Below are positions 9,036 to 16,976 of a stretch of DNA of 64,000 nt, piece by piece. Origin of the DNA: Sandarakinorhabdus limnophila DSM 17366 (GTDB lineage Bacteria; Pseudomonadota; Alphaproteobacteria; Sphingomonadales; Sphingomonadaceae); contig NZ_ATVO01000005.1 of assembly GCF_000420765.1 (NCBI RefSeq), positions 62,001 to 126,000 on the forward strand, given 5' to 3'. Position numbers and translations under genes: made by a program. The notes under the pieces were generated by a model. It had not been told where the DNA came from. It searched no databases and was given only the letters and a program-made list of their open reading frames with translations. The first letter of the stretch is position 1. Each line of letters starts with the position of its first letter.

Positions 9036-9754
9036 GCGGCGCGGCGGTGGTGATTGGTGCCGGCGATGCCACTGGCGGCGCGGTGGCGGCGGCCTTTGCC
9101 CGCGATGGTCTGGTGGCGGTGCCGGTGCGGCGCACGGGCGATGGCCTCGCTCCGTTGGCGGCGCGCATTGCCGATGAAGGCGGGCGCTGCCTGCCAATCG
9201 GTGCCGACGCCCGCGATGAAGAGGCGATGATCGGCCTGTTCGACCGGGTCGAACGCAAGATTGGCCCGGTGGAGGTGCTGGTGTTCAACATCGGTGCCAA
9301 CTCTCCCATGGGCATCCTCGATGAAACCGTGCGGCGTTACCGCAAGATCTGGGAAATGTGTGCACTGGCCGGCTTCATCACCGCCCGCGAGGCTGCCCGC
9401 CGCATGGTGCCGCGCGGGCGGGGCACGATCATCTTCACCGGGGCCACTGCCTCTCTGCGCGGCTCGGCGGGCTTTGCCGGCTTTTCCGGCGGCAAGTTCG
9501 CGCTCAGGAGCCTGGCGCAGGCAATGGCGCGGGAACTGGGGCCCAAGGGCATCCATGTCGTGCACCCGATCATCGATGGCGCCATCGACACCGAATTCAT
9601 CCGCAGCAATTTCCCCGACCGCTATGCCCTGAAGAGCGAGGACGGCATCCTCGATCCCGAAGCCATTGCGGCTGAATATGTGCGCTTGCACCATCAGCCC
9701 CGCTCCGCCTGGACGCACGAGCTGGACCTGCGACCCTGGATCGAACGCTGGTAA
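9032..9754 (+). CDS. Atypical short-chain dehydrogenase/reductase lacking the catalytic Tyr
   Basis: A 240-residue Rossmann-fold SDR. The nucleotide-binding turn is VIGAGDATGGAVA, and NIGAN replaces the classical NAG block. At the active site the usual YxxxK reads FSGGK, with Phe at residue 151 and Lys at 155. The normal Ser position about 13 residues earlier is Ala in FTGATAS. It resembles a recognised SDR subgroup (classical SDR c10-like) in which the tetrad is incomplete, so oxidoreductase activity is doubtful. It overlaps the thioesterase gene by four bases. A ligand-binding or regulatory role is possible. Confidence 0.85.
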   Translation: MSGAAVVIGAGDATGGAVAAAFARDGLVAVPVRRTGDGLAPLAARIADEGGRCLPIGADARDEEAMIGLFDRVERKIGPVEVLVFNIGANSPMGILDETVRRYRKIWEMCALAGFITAREAARRMVPRGRGTIIFTGATASLRGSAGFAGFSGGKFALRSLAQAMARELGPKGIHVVHPIIDGAIDTEFIRSNFPDRYALKSEDGILDPEAIAAEYVRLHHQPRSAWTHELDLRPWIERW

Positions 9755-9765
9755 AGGAGAAGACC

Positions 9766-10356
9766 ATGCCTCACCCGATTGAATTCCTCTTCGACGTGGG
9801 TTCGCCCACCGCCTATCTCGCGTGGCATCGCTTGAAGAAAGTGGCAGCACGGACCGGGGCCAGCCTCGTGCCCGTTCCCATCCTGCTGGGCGGTGTCTTC
9901 AAGGCCACCGGCGGCAGCCCGCCCGGCGTGGTCGTCGCCAAGGGCCGCTGGATGAACGAGGACATGCAACGCTGGGCCGCGCGTGATGGCATAGCGCTGG
10001 GCAACAATCCTTATTTCCCGGTCAATACCATCACGCTGATGCGCATTCTGGCCGGCCTTCAGGGCGACGAACGCTTCGAAGCGGTGACCGACACGCTGTT
10101 CGCCGGCATGTGGCTGCACGGCCGCAACATGGCTGATGCCGAGATACTAGTCGCCACCCTGACCGAAGCCGGCCATGACGCTGCCGCCCTGCTGGCACTG
10201 GCGCAGGAGCCGGAGGTGAAGCAGCGCCTGATCGCCAACACCGAAGCCGCTGTGGCGCGCGGCGTGTTCGGCGCGCCGACCTGCTTTGTCGCCGGGCAGA
10301 TGCACTTCGGGCAGGACCGGATCAATTGGGTCGAAGCGGCGGCTGTTGCCGCCTGA
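9766..10356 (+). CDS. 2-hydroxychromene-2-carboxylate isomerase family (DsbA-fold, glutathione-dependent)
   Basis: A 196-residue kappa-class GST-like protein of the HCCA isomerase family, which isomerises aromatic ring-cleavage intermediates using glutathione. The N-terminal FDVGSPTAYLAWHRL block contains the Ser that activates glutathione. The C-terminal GVFGAPTCFVAGQMHFGQDR block is the thioredoxin-fold cis-Pro region with the family's FGQDR ending. It is the last gene of the MarR-led operon and is followed by a strong terminator. The chemistry may instead concern another glutathione adduct. Confidence 0.87.
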   Translation: MPHPIEFLFDVGSPTAYLAWHRLKKVAARTGASLVPVPILLGGVFKATGGSPPGVVVAKGRWMNEDMQRWAARDGIALGNNPYFPVNTITLMRILAGLQGDERFEAVTDTLFAGMWLHGRNMADAEILVATLTEAGHDAAALLALAQEPEVKQRLIANTEAAVARGVFGAPTCFVAGQMHFGQDRINWVEAAAVAA

Positions 10357-10368
10357 ATGTCCTGCACA

Positions 10369-10410
10369 AAAGTTAAGGCCCGGCGAGTTTCCCCGCCGGG
10401 CCTTAACTTT
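10369..10410. terminator. Bidirectional intrinsic terminator
   Basis: A perfect 17-base-pair inverted repeat (arms 10369-10385 and 10394-10410) with an 8-base loop. The outer AAAG/CTTT ends supply an A/T-flanked stem for both strands. It lies between two convergent genes, the isomerase and the BI-1 gene, and should stop transcription in both directions. Confidence 0.9.
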
Positions 10411-10425
10411 GGTCAGTTCAACTGA

Positions 10426-11163
10426 TCAATCCCGATTGCCCATGAAGCTGAGCAGGAACTGGAACAGGTTGATGAAGTTCAGGTACAGCGTCAGCGCGCC
10501 CATCACGGCGAACTTGCCGGCGAACTCGGTGCCGGCGACCTGATAATACATCTCGCGCAGGCGCTGCGTGTCATAGGCGGTGAGACCAGCGAAGATCAGC
10601 ACGCCCAGGATGTTCACCGCCAACTGCAAGCCGCTGGAGCCGATGAAGATGTTGGCGATCGAGGCGACAATGATGCCGATCAGGCCCATCATCAGGAAAC
10701 GGCCCATCGCCGACAGGTCCTTCTTGGTGGTGTAGCCATAGAGGCTGAGACCAGCGAACGACGCCGCCGTCACGAAGAAGGTCTGCGCGATCGACGCGCC
10801 GGTATAACGGGCGAAGATGACGCTCATCGACACGCCCATCAGCGCGGCAAAGCCCCAGAACAGGCCCTTCAGCGAGGTTTCGCTCATCCGGTTCAGTCCG
10901 AAGTTCATCGCCAAGATGATGGCGAGCGGCGACAGCATCGCCACCCAGCCCAGGATGGTGGGCGAACCGACCTGATTGAAGAACACCGCAAACAGCGCCG
11001 GCGTCGAATAAACCAGCAGCGCGACGATGCCGGTGAGCAGCACGCCTGACGCCATATAGTTGTAGATCGACAGCATGTAGCTGCGCAGGCCGGCATCAAA
11101 GCCGGCGTCGCCTTGGGCCTGGGCCCGGAAGGCAGCAAGCCGGGGGTCCACGTTATTGGCCAT
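10426..11163 (-). CDS. Bax inhibitor-1/YccA family membrane protein
   Basis: A 245-residue inner-membrane protein with about seven hydrophobic helices, the length and topology of the BI-1/UPF0005 family. Family landmarks are the long soluble N-terminus, then GLTAYDTQRLREMYY and ALTLYLNFINLFQFLL near the C-terminus. Members are proposed pH-sensitive calcium leak channels or interact with the membrane protease FtsH; the role here is not established. A near-consensus AGGAGG ribosome site lies 8-9 bases upstream of the ATG. It is monocistronic. Confidence 0.93.
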   Translation of the reverse strand: MANNVDPRLAAFRAQAQGDAGFDAGLRSYMLSIYNYMASGVLLTGIVALLVYSTPALFAVFFNQVGSPTILGWVAMLSPLAIILAMNFGLNRMSETSLKGLFWGFAALMGVSMSVIFARYTGASIAQTFFVTAASFAGLSLYGYTTKKDLSAMGRFLMMGLIGIIVASIANIFIGSSGLQLAVNILGVLIFAGLTAYDTQRLREMYYQVAGTEFAGKFAVMGALTLYLNFINLFQFLLSFMGNRD

Positions 11164-11260
11164 CGTAAAGTTCCTCCTGTGGTCGGCAAATGGCCGACGA
11201 CCCGATCAATATCGGGCATCCCGCCTGAATTTTCAATGACCGAACGTTACGTCGGCGCAA

Positions 11261-13777
11261 TCACAACTGTCGCAGCACCGCTGCCGGCCGGGCCGACAGC
11301 GCCCGCCAGTTGCCAGCCAGACCGAGCACAACGGTGACAACAGCGCCCACACCCACGGTGAGCAGCACGCGCGGCCAATCCGGCGTCCAATCCAGCTTGA
11401 AGATTTGCGTCACCACGAACCAGCCCGCCGTGCTGCCCAGCACCAGCGCCAGACCCGAAACGATGGCGGCGAGCAGGCCATATTCGGCCAGGGTCGCCGC
11501 TGCCACCTGGCCGCGCGTCGCGCCCAGCAGTTTCAGCAGCACCGCATCATAAGTGCGCGCCCGTGCGCCCGCGGCCAACGCGCCGACCAGCACAGCGATG
11601 CCGGCCGCCACGGTGACACTGGCCGCGGCGCGGATGGCGGCAGAAAGCTGGCCCAGCAATGTCTGCACCTGGCCAATCACATCCTTCACGCGCACCACTG
11701 ACGCGGTGGGGAACTGGGCCGAAAGCGCCCGGGCGACGGCGCGTTCCTCGGCGGGCGCCACCTGCACCGTGGCCATCCAGCCATGCGGGGCGGCTTCCAG
11801 CGCACCCGGCGCGAACAATATGGCGAAGTTGAAGCCCAGCGATTGCCAGTCGATTTTCCGCGTGTTGGCGATGCGGGCGGTGATGTCCACGCCCAGCACG
11901 GAGACACTCAGCGTGTCGCCCACCTTCAGGCCCAGCGCCTGGGCGGCCTGATCATCAAGGCTGATCAACGGCGGGCCGGCATAATCGCGCGGCCACCATT
12001 TGCCGGACACCAGCGTGTTGGCTTCAGGGAAATCGGCGGCATAGGAAAGCCCGCGATCGCCGCGCAGGATCCAGCCTTCGGCACCGGCCTTGATCTGCTG
12101 CGCCGGCACGCCGTTCACCGCTGTCACCGGCCCACGCAGGGACGGCACGATCACCGTGCGCCCGCCGGGCGCCGTGCGCTCCACCAGCGCGGCAAATTCG
12201 GCCTTTTGATCATTGGGGATATCGAGCACGAAGAAGCTGGGGGCCTTGGTGGGGATAGTGCGGTTGATCTGGCTGGCCAGATTGCCCTCGATCGTGGCCA
12301 GCGTAGCAAGCAGGGTGAGGCCCAGGCCCAGCGCCACCACCAGATTGCGCGTCGGCGCGCCGGGGCGATGGAGATTGGCCAGAGCGAGACGCGCCAGCGT
12401 GCCCTTGGGCTTGGGCACCCGCGCCGCCAGCCACTTCACGCCGGCCGCCAGCGCCCACAGCACGACGATCAGCCCGATGGCGCCAGCCAGAAAGCCCATC
12501 ACGAACAATTGTTCGTCCGCCAGCAGCACGACCAGCGCCAGCACGGAGCTCGCTGCGCCGGCAATAATCGCCAACGTGGTGTTGTCAGGGCGGGTGCGTT
12601 TCTCGGTCAGGCTGCGCAGCAAGCGCGCGGCCGGCATCCCCGCGCCTTCCGCCAGTGGCCACAAGGCGAAAGCCAATGCGATGGCCAGGCCATAATAGGC
12701 CGCCTGAGCGAGCGCGCCCCATTGCAATGCGGTGGCCGGTGGCACCGGCAGGCTGGCGGCCGCCAACTGCGCCACTGCACCCGGCGTCGCCGCGCCGATG
12801 GCCAGGCCGATCAGCACCGCGCCGCTCGAAACCAGCGCCAGTTGCCACAGGTAGACGGCGCGCACCGTGGCACTGTCGGCTCCCAGCACTTTCAGCGTGG
12901 CGATGGTGCGGGTGCGCGCACCGAGATAGGCGGAAACCCCGCCGGCTACGCCAACGCCGGCCACCACCAGCGCGGTGAGGCCGACAAGGCTGAGAAACTG
13001 GCCCAACTGGTTCACGAAATTGCGGGTACCGGGCGCGCCGTTGCTGCGATCACGCACGCGGCCACCTTCGCCAGCGACGGCCTCCAGCCGCTCGCGGGCA
13101 GCGTCGACGGGCACGCCGGGCTTCAGCTTCACGCGCAGTTCGCTGGTGTACAGGCTGCCCAGCGTGATCAGTTCGGCCCGTTCCAGATCCTTCACGTCCA
13201 CCACCAGGCCGGGGCCAAAGCCAAAGCCATCGCCGGCACGGTCAGGCTCTTCCAGCAATGTCCCGGCATAGGTGAGCGTGGTTTGACCAAGTTGCAGCCG
13301 GTCACCGGGTTTCAGGCCCAATTTGTCGGCCAGCACTGGCTGGGCGGCGGCCATGCCGGGGCCAACCTTGCCGCCGCCTTCCAGCACCACCCGGCCATAG
13401 AGCGGCCAGGTCGCATCGACCGCCTTTACTTCGGCCAACACGCTGTCACCACCATCACCGCGGCTGACCATGCCGCGCAGCTTCACCACGTCGCCCACCG
13501 TGCCCAGAGTGGCAGCGGCTGCACGCTGTTCCGGCGTCGGATTCCGGCCCGAAACGCGCAGCGCCACATCGCCGCCCATCAGAAACTGGCCGCGCTCCGC
13601 CAGCCCGGCATTGATGGCACTGGCGAGGCTGCCGACACCAGCAAGCGCGGCGACGCCGAGCACCAGGCACACGGCCAAGATGCGCAGGCCAGCCAGGCCG
13701 CCGCGCAATTCCCGCAAGGCGAGGCGAAGGGCGAGGCTCAGAGGACTTCGGCCAGCAAGCCGGTCATCGCGGCCCAA
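11261..13777 (-). CDS. ybbP: ABC transporter permease of the FtsX/YbbP type
   Basis: An 838-residue permease with an N-terminal membrane segment, a large periplasmic domain and two FtsX-type four-helix units, as in enterobacterial YbbP. The first helix (LRILAVCLVLGVAALAGVGS) is near residue 30. A second FtsX block follows about residue 250 (SLVGLTALVVAGVGVAGG) and a final one after about 710. It pairs with the YbbA-like ATPase two genes upstream. Such systems are thought to act mechanically on lipid or periplasmic partners rather than as classical importers. The ATG at 13777 overlaps the hydrolase gene by 40 bases. Confidence 0.9.
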   Translation of the reverse strand: MGRDDRLAGRSPLSLALRLALRELRGGLAGLRILAVCLVLGVAALAGVGSLASAINAGLAERGQFLMGGDVALRVSGRNPTPEQRAAAATLGTVGDVVKLRGMVSRGDGGDSVLAEVKAVDATWPLYGRVVLEGGGKVGPGMAAAQPVLADKLGLKPGDRLQLGQTTLTYAGTLLEEPDRAGDGFGFGPGLVVDVKDLERAELITLGSLYTSELRVKLKPGVPVDAARERLEAVAGEGGRVRDRSNGAPGTRNFVNQLGQFLSLVGLTALVVAGVGVAGGVSAYLGARTRTIATLKVLGADSATVRAVYLWQLALVSSGAVLIGLAIGAATPGAVAQLAAASLPVPPATALQWGALAQAAYYGLAIALAFALWPLAEGAGMPAARLLRSLTEKRTRPDNTTLAIIAGAASSVLALVVLLADEQLFVMGFLAGAIGLIVVLWALAAGVKWLAARVPKPKGTLARLALANLHRPGAPTRNLVVALGLGLTLLATLATIEGNLASQINRTIPTKAPSFFVLDIPNDQKAEFAALVERTAPGGRTVIVPSLRGPVTAVNGVPAQQIKAGAEGWILRGDRGLSYAADFPEANTLVSGKWWPRDYAGPPLISLDDQAAQALGLKVGDTLSVSVLGVDITARIANTRKIDWQSLGFNFAILFAPGALEAAPHGWMATVQVAPAEERAVARALSAQFPTASVVRVKDVIGQVQTLLGQLSAAIRAAASVTVAAGIAVLVGALAAGARARTYDAVLLKLLGATRGQVAAATLAEYGLLAAIVSGLALVLGSTAGWFVVTQIFKLDWTPDWPRVLLTVGVGAVVTVVLGLAGNWRALSARPAAVLRQL

Positions 13778-14436
13778 CTGCGCTTGTCAGCCGCCGCGTT
13801 ATACATCGCGGTGCCGGGCGCGTTGGCATGTTCGTTGGTGAAGCTGTGATAGGTGCTGCCATAGGCATGGATCTGCCAATCGGCGCCAGCCGCGGTCATT
13901 TCGGCGGCCAGCGCGTGGTGATCCTGCGGCGGCGTGTAGGGGTCTTCCCAGCCGTGCAGCGCCATCACCTTGGCCTTGATTGGTCCGGCCGCACCCAGGC
14001 CCGGGTTGTAGATGCCGTGGAAGCTCACCGCCGCCTTCACACGCGGATCGCAAGCGCGCGCGACATCGAGCGCGCACAGGCCGCCGAAGCAGTAACCGAT
14101 GATGGCCAAGCGATTGGCGTCCACTTGGCTCAGGCCGGCGGCGGCATCGACAGCGGCGAGCAGGCGCTGGCGCAGCGCGGCGCGATCACCCACCCACGGG
14201 CCCATCAGGGCGCTGTTATCGCCGGCCGGATCGCCGCGACGGCCCTTGCCATACACGTCGATGGCCATGGCGGCGTAGCCAAGCGCGGCCAGCTTGTCAG
14301 CCACAGCGTTGTCCCACGCGGTTTGCCCCACCCAGTTCGGCGCGATCAGCACGCACGGGAACGGGCCGTCGCCGGCCGGTAGCGCCAGATAGGCTTCCAG
14401 TTCGTCGGTACCGTCGAAATAGCTGAACAATGTCAT
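13738..14436 (-). CDS. Dienelactone hydrolase family protein
   Basis: A 232-residue cytoplasmic alpha/beta hydrolase. The cysteine nucleophile sits in GYCFGGLCALD, the Asp in ALHGWEDPYTPP and the His in STYHSFTN. No signal peptide is visible. It is inserted between the YbbA-like ATPase gene (12-base gap) and the YbbP-like permease gene (40-base overlap), so it is surely co-expressed with both. This insertion is absent from the enterobacterial layout. The substrate is unknown; the family accepts lactones and esters. Confidence 0.88.
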   Translation of the reverse strand: MTLFSYFDGTDELEAYLALPAGDGPFPCVLIAPNWVGQTAWDNAVADKLAALGYAAMAIDVYGKGRRGDPAGDNSALMGPWVGDRAALRQRLLAAVDAAAGLSQVDANRLAIIGYCFGGLCALDVARACDPRVKAAVSFHGIYNPGLGAAGPIKAKVMALHGWEDPYTPPQDHHALAAEMTAAGADWQIHAYGSTYHSFTNEHANAPGTAMYNAAADKRSWAAMTGLLAEVL

Positions 14437-14448
14437 GGTCTTTTCCCC

Positions 14449-15153
14449 TTATTCGGCGGCTTGCGCCAGATTCATCCGGTCATCCACGATCAGCCCGTCG
14501 CGCATGGTGATGATGCGGTCACACAGCGGCGCCAGATCGGCATCATGGGTGATCAGCACCAGCGTCGCGCCGGTTTCCGTCAGACGGCTGAACAGCAGAT
14601 CGATGATGGCCGCGCCGGTGGCGGCATCGAGATTGCCGGTCGGTTCATCCGCGAAGATCAGCGCCGGGCGGCCAACCAGCGCGCGGGCGATGGCGACACG
14701 CTGCTGCTCCCCGCCGGAAAGCTGGGTGGGATAGTGGTGGAGCCGATGGCCGAGTCCAACGGCGTCCAGTTCGGCCTTGGCGCGAGCCTGCACATCGGCT
14801 TCACCGGCCAGTTCCAGCGGCACAGCGACATTTTCCAGCGCGGTCATGGTCGGGATGAGGTGGAAGGCCTGCAGCACGATGCCGATACGGCCGCGCCGGG
14901 CGCGGGCCAGGCCGTCTTCGTTCATGGTGGTGAATTCGGCACCGGCCACACGCACGGTGCCGCTGGTGGCGCGCTCCATGCCGGACAGCACGGCCATCGC
15001 CGAAGATTTGCCGGAACCCGACGGCCCGAGGATGGCAAGTCGCTGGCCGGCCGGCACATCCAGCGTCAACCCGCGCAGCACATCGACTGCGGCATCGCCG
15101 CTGCCCAGCCGCAGGGTGACATCGCGGGCTTCAATCACCATATGGCTGTTCAT
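14449..15153 (-). CDS. ybbA: ABC transporter ATP-binding protein of the YbbA/LolD type
   Basis: A 234-residue ATPase with Walker A GPSGSGKSS, signature LSGGEQQRVAIARAL, Walker B ALIFADEPTGNLD and switch His in LITHDADL. It belongs to the MacB/LolD group that works with FtsX-fold permeases. It heads an operon with a hydrolase and the YbbP-like permease and is divergent from tesA, the arrangement known from E. coli (tesA / ybbA-ybbP). A second in-frame ATG four codons downstream is an alternative start. Confidence 0.93.
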   Translation of the reverse strand: MNSHMVIEARDVTLRLGSGDAAVDVLRGLTLDVPAGQRLAILGPSGSGKSSAMAVLSGMERATSGTVRVAGAEFTTMNEDGLARARRGRIGIVLQAFHLIPTMTALENVAVPLELAGEADVQARAKAELDAVGLGHRLHHYPTQLSGGEQQRVAIARALVGRPALIFADEPTGNLDAATGAAIIDLLFSRLTETGATLVLITHDADLAPLCDRIITMRDGLIVDDRMNLAQAAE

Positions 15154-15185
15154 CCGCGTCCCGCTTGGCTGAAAGGATTCGAGTC

Positions 15186-15836
15186 TTGCCCGAATTAGGT
15201 GTTCGAACTGCGCTTTACCAGATGGCGTTGCTGTTTGGCGCGCTGTTCATGTCGCAGGCGGCGCTGGCACGGCCACTCGTGGTACTGGCCTATGGCGACA
15301 GCCTGACGGCTGGCTATCAGCTGCCGCCCGGCCAGGGCTTTGCCCCGCAACTGGAAAAGGCGCTGAAAGCGAAAGGCCGCGACGTGACCGTGGTGGGCGC
15401 CGGCGTGTCGGGCGACACCAGCACACAGGGGCGCGCCCGCGTGAACTGGGTGCTGGCGGGCATGAAGGCGAAGCCTGATCTGGTGGTGCTGGAACTGGGC
15501 GCCAACGACATGCTGCGTGGGCAACCACCGAAGACGGCGCGCGCGAATCTTGATGCGATGGTGAAGACCTTCAAGGCCAAGGGCGCCCGCGTGCTGGTCG
15601 CCGGGATGCGGGCCAATCCGACCTTGGGCAAAACCTATGTCACGGAATTTGAAACCATGTTCCCGGCGGTGGCCAAGGCGAATGGTGTGGCGCTCTATCC
15701 CTTCTTCCTGGATGGCGTTGCCGCGCAGCCCGGCCTGCAGTTGGCCGATGGCATGCACCCCAATGGCAAGGGCGTGGCTGTGATGGTGAAGCGCATCATG
15801 CCCGCCGTGGAACGGGAACTTGCACTGGTGAAGTGA
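15186..15836 (+). CDS. tesA: Periplasmic arylesterase / thioesterase I (SGNH hydrolase)
   Basis: A TesA-like GDSL esterase. Conserved blocks are AYGDSLTAGYQLP (block I Ser), VGAGVSGDTS (Gly), ELGANDMLRG (Asn) and DGMHPNGKG (Asp/His). The signal peptide ends near QAALA, placing it in the periplasm. I chose the TTG at 15186 because AAAGGA lies 8 bases upstream. An ATG at 15222 (MALLFGAL) or a TTG at 15165 are alternatives. It diverges from ybbA, which is the conserved context for this gene. Confidence 0.9.
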   Translation: MPELGVRTALYQMALLFGALFMSQAALARPLVVLAYGDSLTAGYQLPPGQGFAPQLEKALKAKGRDVTVVGAGVSGDTSTQGRARVNWVLAGMKAKPDLVVLELGANDMLRGQPPKTARANLDAMVKTFKAKGARVLVAGMRANPTLGKTYVTEFETMFPAVAKANGVALYPFFLDGVAAQPGLQLADGMHPNGKGVAVMVKRIMPAVERELALVK

Positions 15837-16080
15837 TGCGCTTGATTGCAGGCCTTTGTCTGCCGGAAAGCGTGAAATTGGCGCTGGTGGCGACGATGAG
15901 CGGTGTGGCAGGGGCGCAGGCAAACAGCAGCGCAACTTCGTTTCACCCGGCGTTTAATCGCCCCATGCCGCTGCCTAACTGATCAGGCCGGTTGAACGGC
16001 TGTCCTCGCTGCAAAATCCCCCCGCCTCGCATCCAGAGATCAAGGCGCTGCTCATTCAACCGTTGGTTCGAAATCAACTG

Positions 16081-16872
16081 TCAAACGGAAATGGCACTCG
16101 TGCGGCGACGCGAAATAGCGCCCACTAGGCCAAAACCGGCCAGCAGCATCATCCAAGCCGCTGGTTCCGGAATTGCATTGGGTGTGATGCCCGCCGGCGA
16201 TACCGATGCGCCGTGAGGCACCCAGGTGCCGCCCGGCTGCAACCAGCGGCCGACTGTGTGATTGTCGCTTTCATAGCCGCCGCTCGTCACCTGGTCGAAA
16301 ACGATGCGATCGAAGCTGGTGCCGCTGTGGGCATAAAAGTTCAGAAATGCATAAGGCTCGCCACAATTGCGATTGGCCGGCGCATTGGGATTGCAGCGAT
16401 AGGCGCTGGCGTTGGGCTGCGCATTGACGAAATTGCGCAACACCGTGGCATCAAAGGTAAACAACTGCGTGCTGTTCTGAAAGAAACGCACAGTGTTCCC
16501 ATTGTCGAGCGCCGACAGCCAGAAGCCGAAATACGTGACACCGCCCGGCCGCGATGACGTCAGGTCCAGCGTGAAGCCCGGGGTCCCGAACTGAACGACA
16601 TAACGGCCGCTGCCGCCGGCGCCGCCAAATTGATCGGCGTTGATCACCTGAACCCGGCTATAGGTGCCGTTGAAAGCCGAACCGCCGAAGTTCGAGCTGA
16701 ATATCTGGTTTGTACCAGCAGTTCTGCTGTTGAAGCTCTCAACACCGACAGTCGCAAATCTGGCGGTGCTGTTCTGGATGCCCGGCGCTTCGATCGTGAT
16801 GGAATACACCGCTCGAGCAGACAAGAGCAGCAAAACGGCCATTGCCGCTGCCAACATGAGCTGAATACGCAT
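16081..16872 (-). CDS. PEP-CTERM sorting domain protein
   Basis: A 263-residue secreted protein with an N-terminal signal peptide (MRIQLMLAAAMAVLLLLSARA). Its C-terminal sorting tripartite is IPEPAAWMMLLAGFGLVG followed by a short ISRRR basic end. This tail is recognised and cut by an exosortase, after which the protein is delivered to the surface or exopolysaccharide. The middle is Gly/Asn/Phe-rich with no enzymatic motif, and two Cys (YRCNPN, RNCGEP) may form a disulfide. No exosortase gene lies in the window. Function unknown. Confidence 0.9.
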   Translation of the reverse strand: MRIQLMLAAAMAVLLLLSARAVYSITIEAPGIQNSTARFATVGVESFNSRTAGTNQIFSSNFGGSAFNGTYSRVQVINADQFGGAGGSGRYVVQFGTPGFTLDLTSSRPGGVTYFGFWLSALDNGNTVRFFQNSTQLFTFDATVLRNFVNAQPNASAYRCNPNAPANRNCGEPYAFLNFYAHSGTSFDRIVFDQVTSGGYESDNHTVGRWLQPGGTWVPHGASVSPAGITPNAIPEPAAWMMLLAGFGLVGAISRRRTSAISV

Positions 16873-16976
16873 AGATCGACCCTTGAACTCCGTGCACCCC
16901 TCGCACGGCAGGCGATTTAGAGTATCAAGGTTAAGGAATAGTATCCTTGATCAGCATTGATTGCGATGTTGATTGT

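Noticed and set aside
11783-13849. A 688-codon open frame antisense to ybbP
   Set aside because: Low-complexity Gln/His/Arg/Ala composition; the other strand encodes a clear ABC permease.
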